A stretch of 64,000 nucleotides of DNA. Origin: Branchiostoma floridae. Lineage: Eukaryota; Chordata; Leptocardii; Amphioxiformes; Branchiostomatidae. Made by a program: the position numbers and the translations under genes. Of the stretch, positions 22,421 through 34,368 are shown piece after piece; the stretch's first letter is position 1; each line of letters opens with the position of its first letter. A model generated the notes under the pieces. That model saw only the letters and a list, made by a program, of their open reading frames with translations. It was not told where the DNA came from and did no database searches. The stretch spans positions 961,604-1,025,603 of the forward strand of contig NC_049982.1 of the NCBI RefSeq assembly GCF_000003815.2, in the 5' to 3' direction.

Positions 22421-25400
22421 ATGTCGCAAGAAGACCACAAATTGAGGCAGCGAATCAGATGTGAGTACAAGTTTCTTTTTTAAAAATCATGTTAGCCAGT
22501 GAAATCGTTTCTAGATGTATTAACAGGGCCATACCAAATTGGCTTCAACAGAGGGCACATGCATGTGTATTTGCGGAAACAGCTTGGGAAATTCAGATTG
22601 TTTCTTTAAATAAAAAACAAAACAAAAACGATCGTCTGGGTCTTTAGGAAGATTTTGTTTGTCATATTGAAGACATTCGGTGAGAGGGATATTTTTATTC
22701 TATGGAATGATCAGACAAATGTCTGTTCTCTCCTGAAGGGTTGGATCTAACTAGCAAGAATGCATGAATAATGGCTATACAGATAACGTAACTGAAATCT
22801 TTTGTACCTTTTTTCCCCCCGACATGTACGTGTTTTCCTCCGCCAAAATAAAGATTCCACTATTGTACTCAATTATGAGAATTTTTTCTTTTTACCTCGC
22901 GTTTACAGACCGCCATGTAGAGAAGATCTACAAGGACCTTGAAGAGGTTTGTACATTCGGTATCGTCTTTACCAGCATTACAGGTTTGGGTTAGAATTAT
23001 CTTAAATTTCTGGTAATCTTCGATTCACCTGTACGTTAGCATGAGTACGTGCGGGATACCACAGCCAATTTACCTTCGTGCAAACGGAGGCAGTGTTTCG
23101 GTTTATTTGTCTCTGTGTGTAACACTAGGGTGGGTCCAAGCTGACAGAATGTGAGACGGAAACAGGTGTGACGGTAACTGTAGCCTGGGTACCATCCCGG
23201 TAGTAGTTCTCTCCGGTAGTTTACTATACTCCTTGTAAAGTAGCTTCTCTGCGATACGTACAAAGACGAACTGTTGGACCAGGAAGAGATTTTCAACATA
23301 GGAGCGAACTACAACCCGGGTGGTACCCAGGCTGTTGTAAATAGAGACATGGGCAGGCTATCCCCACCCTGGTACAAAGTCCCGCAGGACTGAAGCGGGA
23401 AAACTCATGGACAAATTCACAGTTATAACAAGGAACTTTCATCCGATGAAAGATCCGTGGTTATAAATGAATAGAGATACGAAAAATCAGCAAAACTTCC
23501 GAATGGGGTATGAGATGGTGAGTGTGTCCAGGTTTGCATCCAACATGTTGGAAATGCTGACATCGTAATCACGTGAGCGCAAACAACCAATGAACTATTC
23601 TTACTGAGTCCTGTCGTTCTGTCCCAGCTCGGTTACCATGACAACGACCCCCTGAAGGTGACTGACCTGATCACGCTGGACCAGTGGCACTACTTCGGCC
23701 TCGAGCCTGTCGATGCCGCTATCAAGCTACTGGATGTCAGGTAATTTTACCACTTGCACACATCGGCTAAAACCACCCGCACCTTTAATAATGGGTCAAG
23801 AGGAAGAGGCCACCGTTTCTAGCTCCCCGGTTTGCTTGATCACAATAATCATCATGTTTTGATTGGCTTTCCGTGGTACTGTAGCACTTCCGGTGGGAAA
23901 TTCATCATCATCATCATCACGGGCGGGAACTCGTACGAGTTAAAACCGGAAATTCTGCTATAGGAAGTAGAAAAGGGATCTGTGGATTTTCATTTTCATT
24001 GTGGTTAAAAAAGGAATATCTTTTTTCTATCAATCAGGGAAGGCGCGCGGGTCCTGGATGTGGGGGCCGGCATTGGGGGTGCCTCTCGGTACCTCGCGCA
24101 CAAAACCAAGTGTCACGTGACCGCCGCTGAACTGCTTCCCGACAACCACCGCGTGGGGCAAGACCTGACGTCACGCTGTGGCATGACGGGAAGCGTGAAG
24201 CACGTGTGCGGTGACATCATCACTACAGAACTGGGTACGCGTCAGGTTGTGTTTTTCATGGGCGTCTCTTCTGTATCTTTGACACCAAGTTATGACGAGT
24301 TTAAACTTTCATAGATTTGAATTTATCATAGCATGGGCTTTGAAACAAATGCTAGTTAGAGAAGGGTGCGTTGACAAAGACATCCAGGTGATAAGATACG
24401 CCAAATAGCAAATACTCAAGCAACTGGATATGATTTTGGAAACGGTCAGACGTTTCAGGTAGAACCCTCTACCTTTCGTCAGTAACACTGAGCAAGATCG
24501 GGTTGAAGAGCAGGTTTATATCCTAACTATGGATTGATATGCAATAAGAGTCTTCATCGACGTAGAGAAATAGTTTTTGCGAAAGAAAAAGGAGAAAGAA
24601 ACTTCTTCTATAAAAATTATTCTACTGAACAGCTCAGCTCAGCTAGTAACCCTCTTCGTTATATCTTTTTAACTGATTCGTCATGAGCCAGTACAGTCCC
24701 CTGATATCGAGAGATCAAAAGCTGTTTGAAACAAATGCTAATTAAAGGAGATTATGCAAAAAAAGAGCAAAAGCAACTGTTAGGCCATTTCTAATAGCAT
24801 TATTCCACAGGGTACCTTAATTAGGACCTCCACACAAACGGTACATCGAGGCTTTTTGAAATATCTTAACTTGTATCTCTGAATAGATCTTTAAAGGACC
24901 TAAATACAGAACTTGACTCTCAACGTGTAAATTCATTATTTGGTCTTAGGTATTTCTTCACATAATTTATAACTCGTATGAAGTAAGATAACGCTTACGG
25001 ACTACTGACCTTGAATGACCTTGCAGGTAAGCAGGAGTTTGATCACGTGATGAGCTTCCAGGTGATCCTCTATGTGGAGGACAAGCCCCGGCTGTTCCGT
25101 CAGCTCTACGACTCCTTGAAGCCCGGAGGAACCATGTAAGTGCTGTGCTGCTTTTTCAATTTAAAGTTTATTGCAAATTCTTGCCTGTGGGCTAATTGCA
25201 GGTAAAATGAGAGGTACAAACAATGCAAAAACAATATCAAATGTGTCTACTCTAGTCTAAAACTAGTAAAAAGCTAACTATAGATTCTGCGTTATTGGGT
25301 TCGACTCCTTTTTCGAAGCCAGTGGAAGACGAAACATCCCACCTTTTCTATTAGGTGTGGGTTTTGCGAAGTTAGAAGGAGAATTGTTTTCTTTTTGTCG

Positions 25401-26594
25401 GTGAATGTTAAGAAGTTTGGATGGAATTTGGTGGCATCTTCAAACAGCTCTTTTCTTTCGTGATCGTGGAAAGAGCAGTTTGACATTAAATGTGTTTCGT
25501 CTTCCACCATGTTTGACGTGCATTGTTTGCACGCACTTTCACACACAGGTAGCTTCTTTAATGAGCCGAGGGGAATGCAGTGTAACTTCCACCATGGATC
25601 ATGTAGGTCTGTTTCCCGACCCTATGTCGGAGGGACGGTCCTTACCGAAGCTAGATACTGATTTTCATCTCAGCCAAGTTAGGAAAGTCCTGTTCAGTGC
25701 TGTTCACGAGATCGGTGACAACGATAGTGGATTTGAACCCGGGACCTCAGGGTCATGGACCAAACACCATTCAGGTGTCTGGTCCAGATCTCATAGGCCT
25801 TAGTTCGAATCCTGTCGACATGCTATTCTACTGATATTGTGCCCTTATGATTACGAAGGCTTCTAACACGACCTTCCTCTCTCCATATCATCATCATCAT
25901 CATCAGTCACTGCATTCTGCATCTGTAGTCTTTGGAAAGTTCCCACTCCACCCCGGTGCAAAAATGTGTACATGACTTTGTTTGGGGAGGTGAAGGGTAT
26001 CCGCAGGTGATTCAATTTGCAGCCTCTAAACAATGGTTCCCTATACAAAAAAGAGGAGAAAGCAACTGTTATTAACTCAACTTTCTGACGTTACTGGCAC
26101 ACAAACATACCCTCATATGAAAGCCCGACATCTCAGCTATCCGACAAACCACATTTCGGCATGAATCTAACGGTGAAAACTTCAGGGAAACTGAAAGATT
26201 GACCCATGACCTCAAAACCGCACCACAACCCAGTGAGGAGGCCATGTGCTAGGACAAAAAAGTCCCAACTTTATACCCCCTAAAAACCACACAAACTCAG
26301 CTTTTTGGCCCTAATCACAAAGTAGAAACCCTCCCCTGTCACACCCACCTCAAAACTGCCAGGATTTCTACCCATTTGACCAGGAAAAAAATCTTGAAGT
26401 TTTAGGCCCTGAACTATATTCAATTTGCATGGCGGATTGACTGGCGGATCCCCTGAAGGGTGTTGTAAGGAGAGGGTTGGAATCCGCCTTCCAATACCGT
26501 GCCCTAGAGAAAGTGGATAACAACACACTTCTACCATGTGCACATCTTAAAAGGTTTTTTTTTATCTCCATGAAAAATTTGAGATATAGTTTTT

Positions 26595-26625
<31 letters not shown>

Positions 26626-28848
26626 GTTTCCGGATATTTCTTGTCATCATAACTCAAGAACCTCTTGATGGATTGCCATGATATTTGGTATATAGGTAGG
26701 TGTTGGGAAGACGAAGGTCAATGTCAATTTTTGGTTCCCTGGTATGTGACCTTGGTACTGCAGCAGATATTCCGTTTTTTGTATCTATTGACCTGGATGT
26801 GCTATGGTCTTGATTTTTTGTTGGCAGCTAGCTTGTGACGTAGGGAATACGTGGTATATGTTTGGGTCCCCTGGCAGGTTGCTCTGGAACTGCAGAGGCG
26901 TTTATCTCAAAATCTTCTAAGGAGGATAACTGGACAAGGGAACGACAAATTTAGATGATATTTGGTATGTAGGTAGCTTTGACAGAGATGTACATAATCA
27001 AGTGCAAATTATGCAAACTGGCACTTAATTTGCATAATTAATTATCGAAATCTATATTTGTAGTGTTTGCCATTGTGGGACTCAAATACCTGTCATATAT
27101 GTAAATTGTGACTGGTGGAACATTAACAGATATCAATTATCGAAATACGTCCCTAATTTGCATAATTAATGTAAAGTGCTATGATTGTTGTAAATGGTAA
27201 ATTATTGCACGATCAACATTGTGACCAGTGTAAATTATCTAAATGTGTACATAACCAAGCATAGATTATGTAAATGTGGAAATCATTTACATAATCAGAC
27301 TATTTCAAGGAGATATGAGGCCTCCGAACTCTTGCTCTGCTTAGCGCCATATTCTCCTTTACAGATTTTTTGAGGAGTTTTACCGCCTGAAGGATGTTGA
27401 GAACTCTGACGAGCAGGCGGCGCTGGACTTCTTCCTGCTGTGCGTCAACACCATGCCGACTCAGCAAGACTACAAGCAGCTTCTGGAGGACGCCGGCTTT
27501 CAAGTCACGGTCAGGTTTTTCCCACATTACTAAAACTACCCCCCCCCCCCCCACACACACACATCTGTACCCTTGCTTTTGTACTCGCTCTCTCCCCAAC
27601 ACCCTGCCGACTCATCAGGACTACAGACAGCTTCTGGAGGATGCCGGCTCTCAAGTCACGGTGGGGTTTCTCTCGTCATACTTTATTACAAGGGGCTGAT
27701 GTATTGTTTTTCGCATCTTTCTCTCTCCTTCTTTTCCTATTTCTTTCGCTCTCTCACGCCCCTCCCTTCCGGCGCCAGGGGTTAATGTCGACAGTGTGAT
27801 GGTACGATTTAATTTTTTTCTTCTTGTGACGATGACTTTTCGTCTAGATAAATGAGCGGATTTGTTTATTAAGATTCACAGAATGAGACCTGAGAGGTGC
27901 GGGCAGCAGGATTATACATCCTTTAGGTGAAAGGTCACCATTACAGACATGCACAGAATTAGCATTTTGATGCCAATGAAGATGGCTTGCAAAAGTGTAA
28001 GAAGCCTTTTTGTTGGGAAATGTTGGCATTTTGGGGTCGGAAATTATAGGTAGGGGATCTGGCTATTTTATTTCGTGAGAAAAATAGGCTTTCTACCATG
28101 TTTGGAGTGTTTTAGACAGTCTAGAGTATGTATAGTTTGGGTGTTATCAGGGAGGTCAAAGGTCACTAGCGTTTCTTATTCTGTTTGTGGGGGCGCATTG
28201 CGCCGAACCGAATGTTTTCAAAATCGCCATATGCACTCTTTAGAAGTCAGACTTGCCTGCCAATGTGAGATTTTCACCAACTAAACCTTAGGTAGGTGAC
28301 TTTTGACATCCTTTTTCCTACATCTTATGCATGCAACAGGTGCCTGGCAGCCATTAGAGGTCTGTACCCTTTACAAGGCCCACTCCTCCAGCGTACAGTT
28401 CAAACAAGCTATAAACTATAAGAAATAAGCAAATAAAAACTTATTACATTAAGATATTGTAACAAATAAACAGCTATTACAAAATAATAGCCAAACAAAA
28501 CAACAGTAAAGGGATCAATGTCACCAGACCGTGACTAGATACACTAAAGATAAAAACGAATGAAATGAGGTAACTATAGGTTGACTATGTTGGGCAGCAT
28601 TTGCAACAATAATTTGAAGATTCACTGACATAAAGCTATGGCCCCTGCAGGTTCACGACAATTCGGACGCGTACAGCGAGTACACGCACGGGCGCTGGGA
28701 GAACTGGGACCAGCAGCGCGACAAGTACGTGCGGCTGTACGGGGAGGACATGGTGGACGGCTGGCTCAAGCTCATCGTCACCACCAAGAAGCTGTGCAAC
28801 GAGTTCGGGCTGGTGGGAGGGGGGCGCTTCCTCGCGCGTAAAGTCTGA
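22421..28848 (+). CDS. SAM-dependent methyltransferase, SDMT/PEAMT-like, copy 1
   Basis: Seven exons: 22421-22460, 22909-22946, 23628-23740, 24038-24234, 25027-25135, 27365-27509 and 28651-28848, all with GT/AG borders and matching phases, give 279 residues. V-L-D-V-G-A-G-I-G-G (69-78) is class I methyltransferase motif I, which binds S-adenosylmethionine. F-D-H-V-M-S (134-139) and L-K-P-G-G-T (160-165) are motifs IV and VI. The tail (about 215-279, Y-S-E-Y-T-H-G-R-W..G-G-G-R-F-L-A-R-K-V) resembles the C-terminal part of sarcosine/dimethylglycine and phosphoethanolamine methyltransferases, so a soluble small-molecule N-methyltransferase is likely; the substrate cannot be read from sequence. 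CAG|GTGAAAGACACC before the ATG looks like the acceptor of a 5' noncoding intron. Poly(A) signal AATAAA is at 29531. Intron 5 is swollen by a LINE, a SINE and a 0.8-kb repeat that copy 2 mostly lacks. Confidence 0.85.
23181..23333. mobile_element. MITE, TAGCCTGGGTACCAT family (short form)
   Basis: Inverted ends TAGCCTGGGTACCATCCCGG / CCGGGTGGTACCCAGGCT. It lies in intron 2 of methyltransferase copy 1; the matching place in copy 2 (about 41020) lacks it, so it inserted after the duplication. Confidence 0.75.
24444..24487 (-). ncRNA. Hammerhead-ribozyme-like motif (a)
   Basis: Minus strand: CTGACGA, one extra A, stem AGGTAG / CTACCT closed by six bases, then GAAACGTC. The flanks GTTA and TGAC can pair as stem I. 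This fits the hammerhead core CUGANGA...GAAA with a cleavage triplet GUC and a minimal stem III, as described for Penelope-like elements. The extra A before stem II is a deviation. It sits in a dispersed repeat in intron 4. Confidence 0.45.
25153..25550 (-). mobile_element. LINE 3' fragment in methyltransferase intron 5
   Basis: The minus-strand frame from 25546 to 25292 encodes C-K-Q-C-T-S-N...E-D-E-T-H-L-M-S-N-C-S-F, the Cys/His segment that closes many non-LTR reverse transcriptases, and then a stop. A short 3' UTR ends with GCAATAAACTTTAAATTG at about 25153. The 5' part is absent, which is usual 5' truncation. The copy 2 intron lacks it. Confidence 0.7.
25555..25880 (-). mobile_element. 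tRNA-SINE remnants
   Basis: On the minus strand GGTTCAAATCC-like B-box sequence (complement of GGATTTGAACCC near 25731) is followed by the SINE body down to about 25555; 25790-25870 holds another degenerate piece in plus orientation (TTCGAATCCTG, TTGTGCCCTTA). The body (GGACGGTCCTTACCGAAGCT and on) is also found at 43170-43400 in copy 2, so this insertion predates the duplication. Confidence 0.6.
26560..27340 (+). repeat. Dispersed element with AACTCAAGAAC..TGGATGGATTG
   Basis: It shares the order of a TG repeat, ATAACTCAAGAACCTC, TGATGGATTGCCATGATATT, several AT-rich TTTGCATAATTAAT segments and a terminal AGGAGATATGAGGCCTCCGA with 49210-50345; a shorter minus-strand relative is at 35850-36140. 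It has no coding frame and is private to methyltransferase copy 1. Confidence 0.65.
27606..27690 (+). pseudogene. Ghost copy of methyltransferase exon 6 (3' half), copy 1
   Basis: It repeats the end of exon 6 (ACACCCTGCCGACTCATCAG, then GACTACAGACAGCTTCTGGA) up to the donor region, where GTCACG|GTGGGG replaces GTCACG|GTCAGG. It has no acceptor of its own. The second gene copy keeps a shorter version at 43655-43690, so the fragment is older than the gene duplication. Confidence 0.8.
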
Positions 28849-29183
28849 AGACATACTGAGTAATTATACAGGTTTGCGATTATCGCATAGCAAAACCTGT
28901 CTTGAATTTGCTAGGGTCCATGAGTGGCGTCATGTTGGTTGTTAAACCATTTTTAAAGATGGTTCAGTCTACTCGTCTAGCTTTGATGATTATTACCTTC
29001 ACTAAGAAGGTTTTTTGTAGTGTTCTATGTAGCGGTGCAATGTAGTTTGTGACTTGGCAGCATAATTCCAGAAATTATGGGCTGATTGATAATGTAACCA
29101 TTTTTGGTGGTAGATAGGCTCTTCTGCTCAGGAAGAAGTGACATAAGATATTAAGACAGGGTTAAAACATGTGAAGACGAGAC

Positions 29184-29397
29184 ATACTGTAAATGCAGAA
29201 ATGTTCGCGATGGATTAATGTTCGCAGTTTTCGCGGTGACCACTTTACCGCGAAATTAAAACCACCGCGAACATTTTTCTTTAATGGTAGTAGACTGCAG
29301 TCTATGGTGTTGCCGCGAACTTAAATCCACCGCGAAAAGTCCCTTTTCCCGCTACCGCGAAATAAAATCCCCGCGAACTTAAATGCATTTACAGTAT
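29184..29397. mobile_element. MITE, ATACTGTAAATGC family
   Basis: Inverted ends ATACTGTAAATGCAGAAATG and AAATGCATTTACAGTAT; the interior is built of CGCGGT / ACCGCGAA units. Another complete copy is at 59512-59660 and a fragment at 34013-34110. It lies in the methyltransferase 3' UTR region of copy 1; it is not evident in copy 2. Confidence 0.75.
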
Positions 29398-29797
29398 ATA
29401 CATCTAAAGACACAATCGGCCTTAATCTAAATGCATTATTTTCTTACATTATCTTGCCTCATTGTTTAATGTGGGGACTACTCACCATTACAACCCTCCC
29501 TCCCAACATCTGTTTGGAGATTTATGTACAAATAAAACGGGCACTACATCTGAGATGGAAATCAAATTTTTGAAGCGAGTATTTCTGTTTATCTAATGTC
29601 ATTGGTCCATACATGTATATCAATAGGTGAAGCTTTGACAGTTTATTTTTCAAGATTATATTGATTACATTTTTTTTCTATTTGTGTGCAAAGCTAAGCT
29701 TTAAAAGTATGTTTTGTCGAACCATTACGCGAGGAATTCGGTTTCGGGTTCGCGTAAACAGACGACGAAGCTTAATTGCAAAACGTTCTGTAGACAC

Positions 29798-29899
29798 CGA
29801 AGCAGGTGTAGCCAGAGGAACCGTTCTCATTGCAGTTCCAGTCGGCACCGAAAGACGTCGCTGTGCAGAGGTTGCCAGTGAGCACCCTTTCAACAGACA
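29798..29899 (-). pseudogene. EGF-like exon relic behind methyltransferase copy 1
   Basis: Minus strand: TTCTGTTTTGATGCAG precedes a frame encoding L-C-T-A-T-S-F-G-A-D-W-N-C-N-E-N-G-S-S-G-Y, then T-C-F-G and, reading through, a stop at 29774-29772. The counterpart at 45315-45214 has the same acceptor and spacing. One EGF-pattern Cys (S-C-G in the other copy) is Phe here. The remainder of the EGF gene was not duplicated, so this is probably a stranded terminal exon. Confidence 0.65.
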
Positions 29900-29937
29900 C
29901 TGCATCAAAACAGAAGCAGAACGATGATATTTGACTT

Positions 29938-30546
29938 GTTGTCAATAGCAACGTCAATGACGTCAAAATGACGTCATAAAATGACGTCATGAAATGACGC
30001 CATGCGTATCTAAGATACCGGTTGGGCTCCGCCATCTTATATCCACCAACTTGAATTTTCAAAGATATGTTTTTTTGCGACACATAATCGCAAAAGGCAA
30101 TGGGAATAGACTTTGGATGAAAAAATGTCAGGTAGTTACAAATTCTAAAGGATAATAAGTTAGTTCATATGGCCCGCCATCTTGGATTTTGGCCGATGAC
30201 GTCATAAAAGTAGCATGGTTTATGCATATTTAATAATGAAAGATATTCTAGATAACATGAGATTTTATTCATTCAAGAAGGTAGCAGCAGTATAGCAAAT
30301 AAACGTGAAAAATATTATAATTAGAAATAATTGTTAGAACCGAAATTAGCGATTTTCGTCAAAAATGCCTGTCAACAAACGGCAACACGAAAAAATGGCA
30401 AATTTGTAAAATTTCTCGACATTGTTGCCAAGTTAAGTTTAGCAAAACTTATCAAATTTGGTGGCTATAGGGTAAGCCATTTTGGCGTTATGCAACATAA
30501 AAATTTTTGCAGGCCTCAAAACCCTCCCCCCTCCGTCTGAATAGGG
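29938..30546. mobile_element. piggyBac-like MITE, truncated relative of 1206-2154
   Basis: Opposite orientation. The right end CCGTCTGAATAGGG is followed by TTAA (30547-30550). Shared blocks include CTGTCAACAAACGGCAACAC, the ATGGCGG / CCGCCAT segments and clustered TGACGTCA. The other terminus is lost or too diverged to place. Confidence 0.7.
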
Positions 30547-30550
30547 TTAA

Positions 30551-31440
30551 AGTTGTGTTCACACATGCGTGTATAAATCAAGTCCGCACGAGGCCCTTAT
30601 GCAAGTCTTAGCCTCTACCGGGCTCCGTAGGTCGTTGGAAAAATGGTGGAAATTGGACAAATATAGACTCCCCCACGGATAAAGGTGAACAAGCTTTACC
30701 GCCCTGAGGTACGAACTTGGCTACTTGCGTTCTTATTGGCGCGTATCCAATTACCTCAGGATGGTAAAATATAGACACATCTGTATCTGTATCTATATAG
30801 CCGGTATAATCGCCCTCCTCCAGCGTCTAACACACCAGCTTAGCAGGCACGCGCCGCGGCAGCAGCTGGTTATATTACACTGAACGACATGTCACACCTA
30901 ACTCACGTGACTATTGCGTATAACATACCATATAACATAACATGCCAAACGAGTTAGCTGGCCGAGGACTATGGTTTGCCTTCCAGCTAACTCGGTTGAC
31001 ATGATAATTCTCTATGTTTGTCCAATTTTTACAGTAACTATTTTTCCAGCGACCCGTGGAGCCTGGTAATGGCTAAGACTTCCATACGGACCTCATACGC
31101 AATTGAATATGTATACGCACGTGTGAACCAACCTCAATTATATCGCAAGCGCGTTGCATTCAGGGTATGTCCTTCGGTGGCACCGAGGCAGAAAAACCGG
31201 TTCACTTCACGTCCTCACGCCACCTCATTAGCGAGCATACCACCGGGATAGCCGTGTTGGGCCGAGTCTCCACCCCGTGGTTTCTACTCTTTCTCTACAA
31301 TTATAGTAGGTAAGTTCAATAATACGTCATCGTACTCCAACCGAAAACTAAAACTGGTGACAACGTTGTCTTATGACACAGTTCATCCTTGAATTCGCCC
31401 CAACAAAATACTGGAGGTACTGCATGTAGATATGGTTATG
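30551..31440. mobile_element. GGACAAA-family MITE plus associated repeat
   Basis: CCGGGCTCCGTAGGTCGTTG ... CCAGCGACCCGTGGAGCCTG are inverted, with a foreign insert at about 30671-30940 that carries a unit of the GATACAGATAC minisatellite family. 31165-31440 repeats 17240-17520. Confidence 0.6.
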
Positions 31441-31667
31441 TGTATGCATGCACCTGAGGTATCTAGGTCGGCTAATCAAGTATCCAAAGGGAAAAAAAGT
31501 TGTACAATGTGGCATTTATATTTTTGATATATTTTTCTAGTGATATGATATTCTTGGGGCAAAGGCTATGCTTTAAATTGGGTTGGTAAAGCGAGGTTGG
31601 TGGGGTTGTCAACGTTAGACCTGTCAGGAACGGACAGCCAAGCTTCTGAGAAGGCCCACATTGGAGT

Positions 31668-31750
31668 ACAGTCAAACCTGTCTATATCAGGACTGACTCA
31701 AGGGACTGGAGAAATGTGGTCGCTATAGACAGGTGGCCACTGCTACACAT
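31668..31750 (+). mobile_element. pogo/Tigger-like fragment
   Basis: AGTCAAACCTGTCTATA and GGTCGCTATAGACAGGTGGC are typical of the ends of pogo-group Tc1/mariner elements. Only one end is seen. Confidence 0.4.
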
Positions 31751-31794
31751 GATTTCAGTACCTACTGATCTTTCTCACCAAGTAACATTGTCTC

Positions 31795-31932
31795 GATTAT
31801 ATATATATTGTAGTAATAATAATATATATATAAATTGTTGTAGTACACATATATAAATATATATATGCATTATATCTATCTAAATTTATATCTATCTATC
31901 TATCGGTCTATCTCTATATATGTATGTGTTTG

Positions 31933-31973
<41 letters not shown>

Positions 31974-31995
31974 AGATAGATATAGATAGATATAA

Positions 31996-32045
<50 letters not shown>
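31795..32045. repeat. TA / GATA / GA microsatellite
   Basis: Blocks of TATA, TCTA/GATA and an uninterrupted GA run near 31950, ending with a long TA run. It can form cruciforms, since TATCTATCTA and TAGATAGATA arms face each other. Confidence 0.9.
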
Positions 32046-32048
<3 letters not shown>

Positions 32049-32230
32049 GTGTGAAGCCACCTCAGTTATATCGTAAGCGCGTTGCGTTCAGGGGACATGT
32101 ACCGCCGTTAGTACAGAAAAACCGGTTCACCTGTCGCAACCCCAGCTGCGCACCTACGGGCCAGCCATGTTGGGCCGAGTCTGCACCCCGTGGTTTCTAC
32201 GCTTCTCCTACAGGCCAATTGTAGTAGGTC

Positions 32231-34368
32231 AATAGATCGTTTTCACAATGACGTCACAGTCGCGTTCGAACGTTCGAACGGCCATGTTGGATGATAAGCG
32301 GCTCGATCTCCTGATGGCTGTGTGTGCACGTGGTGGACTCGTACGTGGAAAGAAGCCTTTTTTTTTATTCAGAAACAGACTGGATGTTTGTCGTGCTAAC
32401 TGCGAGTTCCATAAACACAGGACACGGCCTACTCGCCGTTTCTATTCAACAATATTACCTACAGTCCGTCTGCTTTTCAATAACTTGATTAAACCACTCT
32501 CCTACCAGCCCACCAACAATAGCCCTGCCGCGGAGTTTGTGCATGCTTTCTTTTATTTTTTGGGAGAAAGTTGGTTTCTGGTACAGGGTATGTCATGGAC
32601 GTATACCATGTTACACGAAAATGTCAGCAAGCTTGTTCTATTTCTTCTTCATAAAACACGGGACATCGCGTCCTGAGCTGTGAATGATATTTTCACCAGT
32701 ACTGCCCCCAATGTTCTGTCGATAATCAAGCGAGGATTAAAAATTGTTTGGCTTGTTCACGAGGAACGAAATTCAAACTTTTTTTTACCCACGATTGTGT
32801 AGCTGGTAGAACAAAACAAAAATTTCTTCAGTCGCAAACTTTACCTAAGGCAAGACAAAACATGTCAATACACCCCTCACGCGCATCTCAATCGTTGTGT
32901 CAGTTTTACGCTCAGCACGGCCCAGTACGCTTACCTAAATGTATGAGGTGAGGTGTGTATTGTGCATACGACTGGTACATGATCATATGAAGAAAAATGT
33001 CAATACGGACCTCATATGGACTTGATATATACGCTCGTGTGACTGCACCTGAAGGATGCGGTCACACATGCATGCGTATACATTCATGTCCGTATGAGGT
33101 TCGTATGAAATTCTTAGCCCCCACCGTGCTCCACAGGTCGCTGGGAAAATAAAATTGGACAAATATATACAGATAACATGCCAGAGGAGTTAGCTAGGTC
33201 GCAAACATACTCCCTCGGCCATCTAACTTCTCTAGCATGTTATCTGAGTGTCTATATTTGTTTAATTCCTGCTTTTTCCCAGTGAGATATGTGAAGCCTG
33301 ATAGAGACAAATATTCTATAGGGACCTCATATGAACTTTGATAAAGATTCTTTATTGAGACACGACAAAGGTACAGAGACTTTCGTAAGGTCTACATGTA
33401 TAACAGAAATACGCACGTGTGACGGCACCCTTTCACAAAACTTTGACAGCCCCTTCCGTATCTCGCACGATTTTAGTATTGAATCGACAAAGTGTGGCGT
33501 GTCTTCCAGCGAGCTTTGCACTTGTGGCGAGGGAAGTTTCTACAAGTCTGGTCGAGTTCTGTCACCTCCATGCCGCGACGGGCACTAAACGCAATTTGGC
33601 ATCTGACTAAACATGTGCTAAGCATTCTCAGAGTTTGAATTTTCAGTATTAAGTGCAACGTTACAGTCTGTCGCAATAACGTCAGCGCTAGCAGCCCTGA
33701 TTCGTATGTTTAACGTTAGTTGATCAACTGAATTGTAATTTTGTTAACAGACCTTTCTAATAGACATGTTGACAAAGCCAAAATACGGAAAAAAGACGCG
33801 CGCACGAACTTATTTAATACCACTATCCCGCTGGCCCCCACTATCCGCTTGCCTCACGGAGTTAGGGTCGGGGAAGCGCTAAATCTTGCCCCTTGTTAGG
33901 CAAGTGGACAGTGAGGGCCAGCTCGTGCGCGCATGCGGTGGGGATTGGTAGCTAGTCCTCTGCACGCCGCCTGTCAGTAAAAAATATCACCCAGGGTAGC
34001 GGGCCAGGTACAGTGAATGATCGCGGTTTTTGCGAGGCCGCTTCACCGCGAACTCTAAACCACCGCGAACACTCCATTTCCCGCTACCGCAAAAGTAAAT
34101 CCTCGCGATCGGCACCAGCATTAGATCGATAAAAAATTGCCATTTTTAAAAGTATATAGATCAAGACGTATTATTGCAACTTTGTCCTGATTATTGCAAC
34201 CTTGGCTACATCACTTAATGATTCACAGAATGGAGACAAAACAGCACACTTGAACCCGCAAGTAACTTTGACAGCGCCGTTCTGTGTTCTAGTCATCCAG
34301 GTTATCATCCAACATGGCGCCCACGCGTGATCGAACGATTTTCGAACGTTCTGTGAAAACGATCTATT
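32231..34368. mobile_element. Element with AATAGATCGTTTTCACA ends, 2.1 kb
   Basis: Imperfect inverted termini of about 65 bp start AATAGATCGTTTTCACA and include TTCGAACG and CCATGTTGGATGATAA. It is inserted in the GGTGGCACCGAGG repeat family, whose later part resumes near 34600. The interior has an unassigned 142-codon frame at 32248-32676, a GGACAAA-family MITE at 33050-33320 and a small hairpin MITE at 33828-33926 (GCTGGCCCCCACTATCCGCT / GGACAGTGAGGGCCAGC). No transposase was recognised. Confidence 0.55.

Larger units (their letters stand above)
21735..29930 (+). repeat. Segmental duplication, copy 1
   Basis: It matches copy 2 (about 37997-45355) in the same order: a MITE tail (GATAATTACCAAAATG and on), GAGCGGACGAATGTAACAAA, the methyltransferase gene with identical exon lengths, its 3' UTR with AATAAA, and a 102-bp EGF-like exon on the minus strand. 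Differences are mostly transposon insertions private to one copy. Limits are approximate. Confidence 0.8.

Noticed and set aside
28636-28854. Minus-strand and second-frame reading frames over the last methyltransferase exon
   Set aside because: Shadows of a GC-rich coding exon that is conserved in both gene copies in the other frame.
30331-30540. 69-codon frame
   Set aside because: Lies inside the diverged piggyBac-like MITE; the counterpart at 1206-2154 is not open in that frame.
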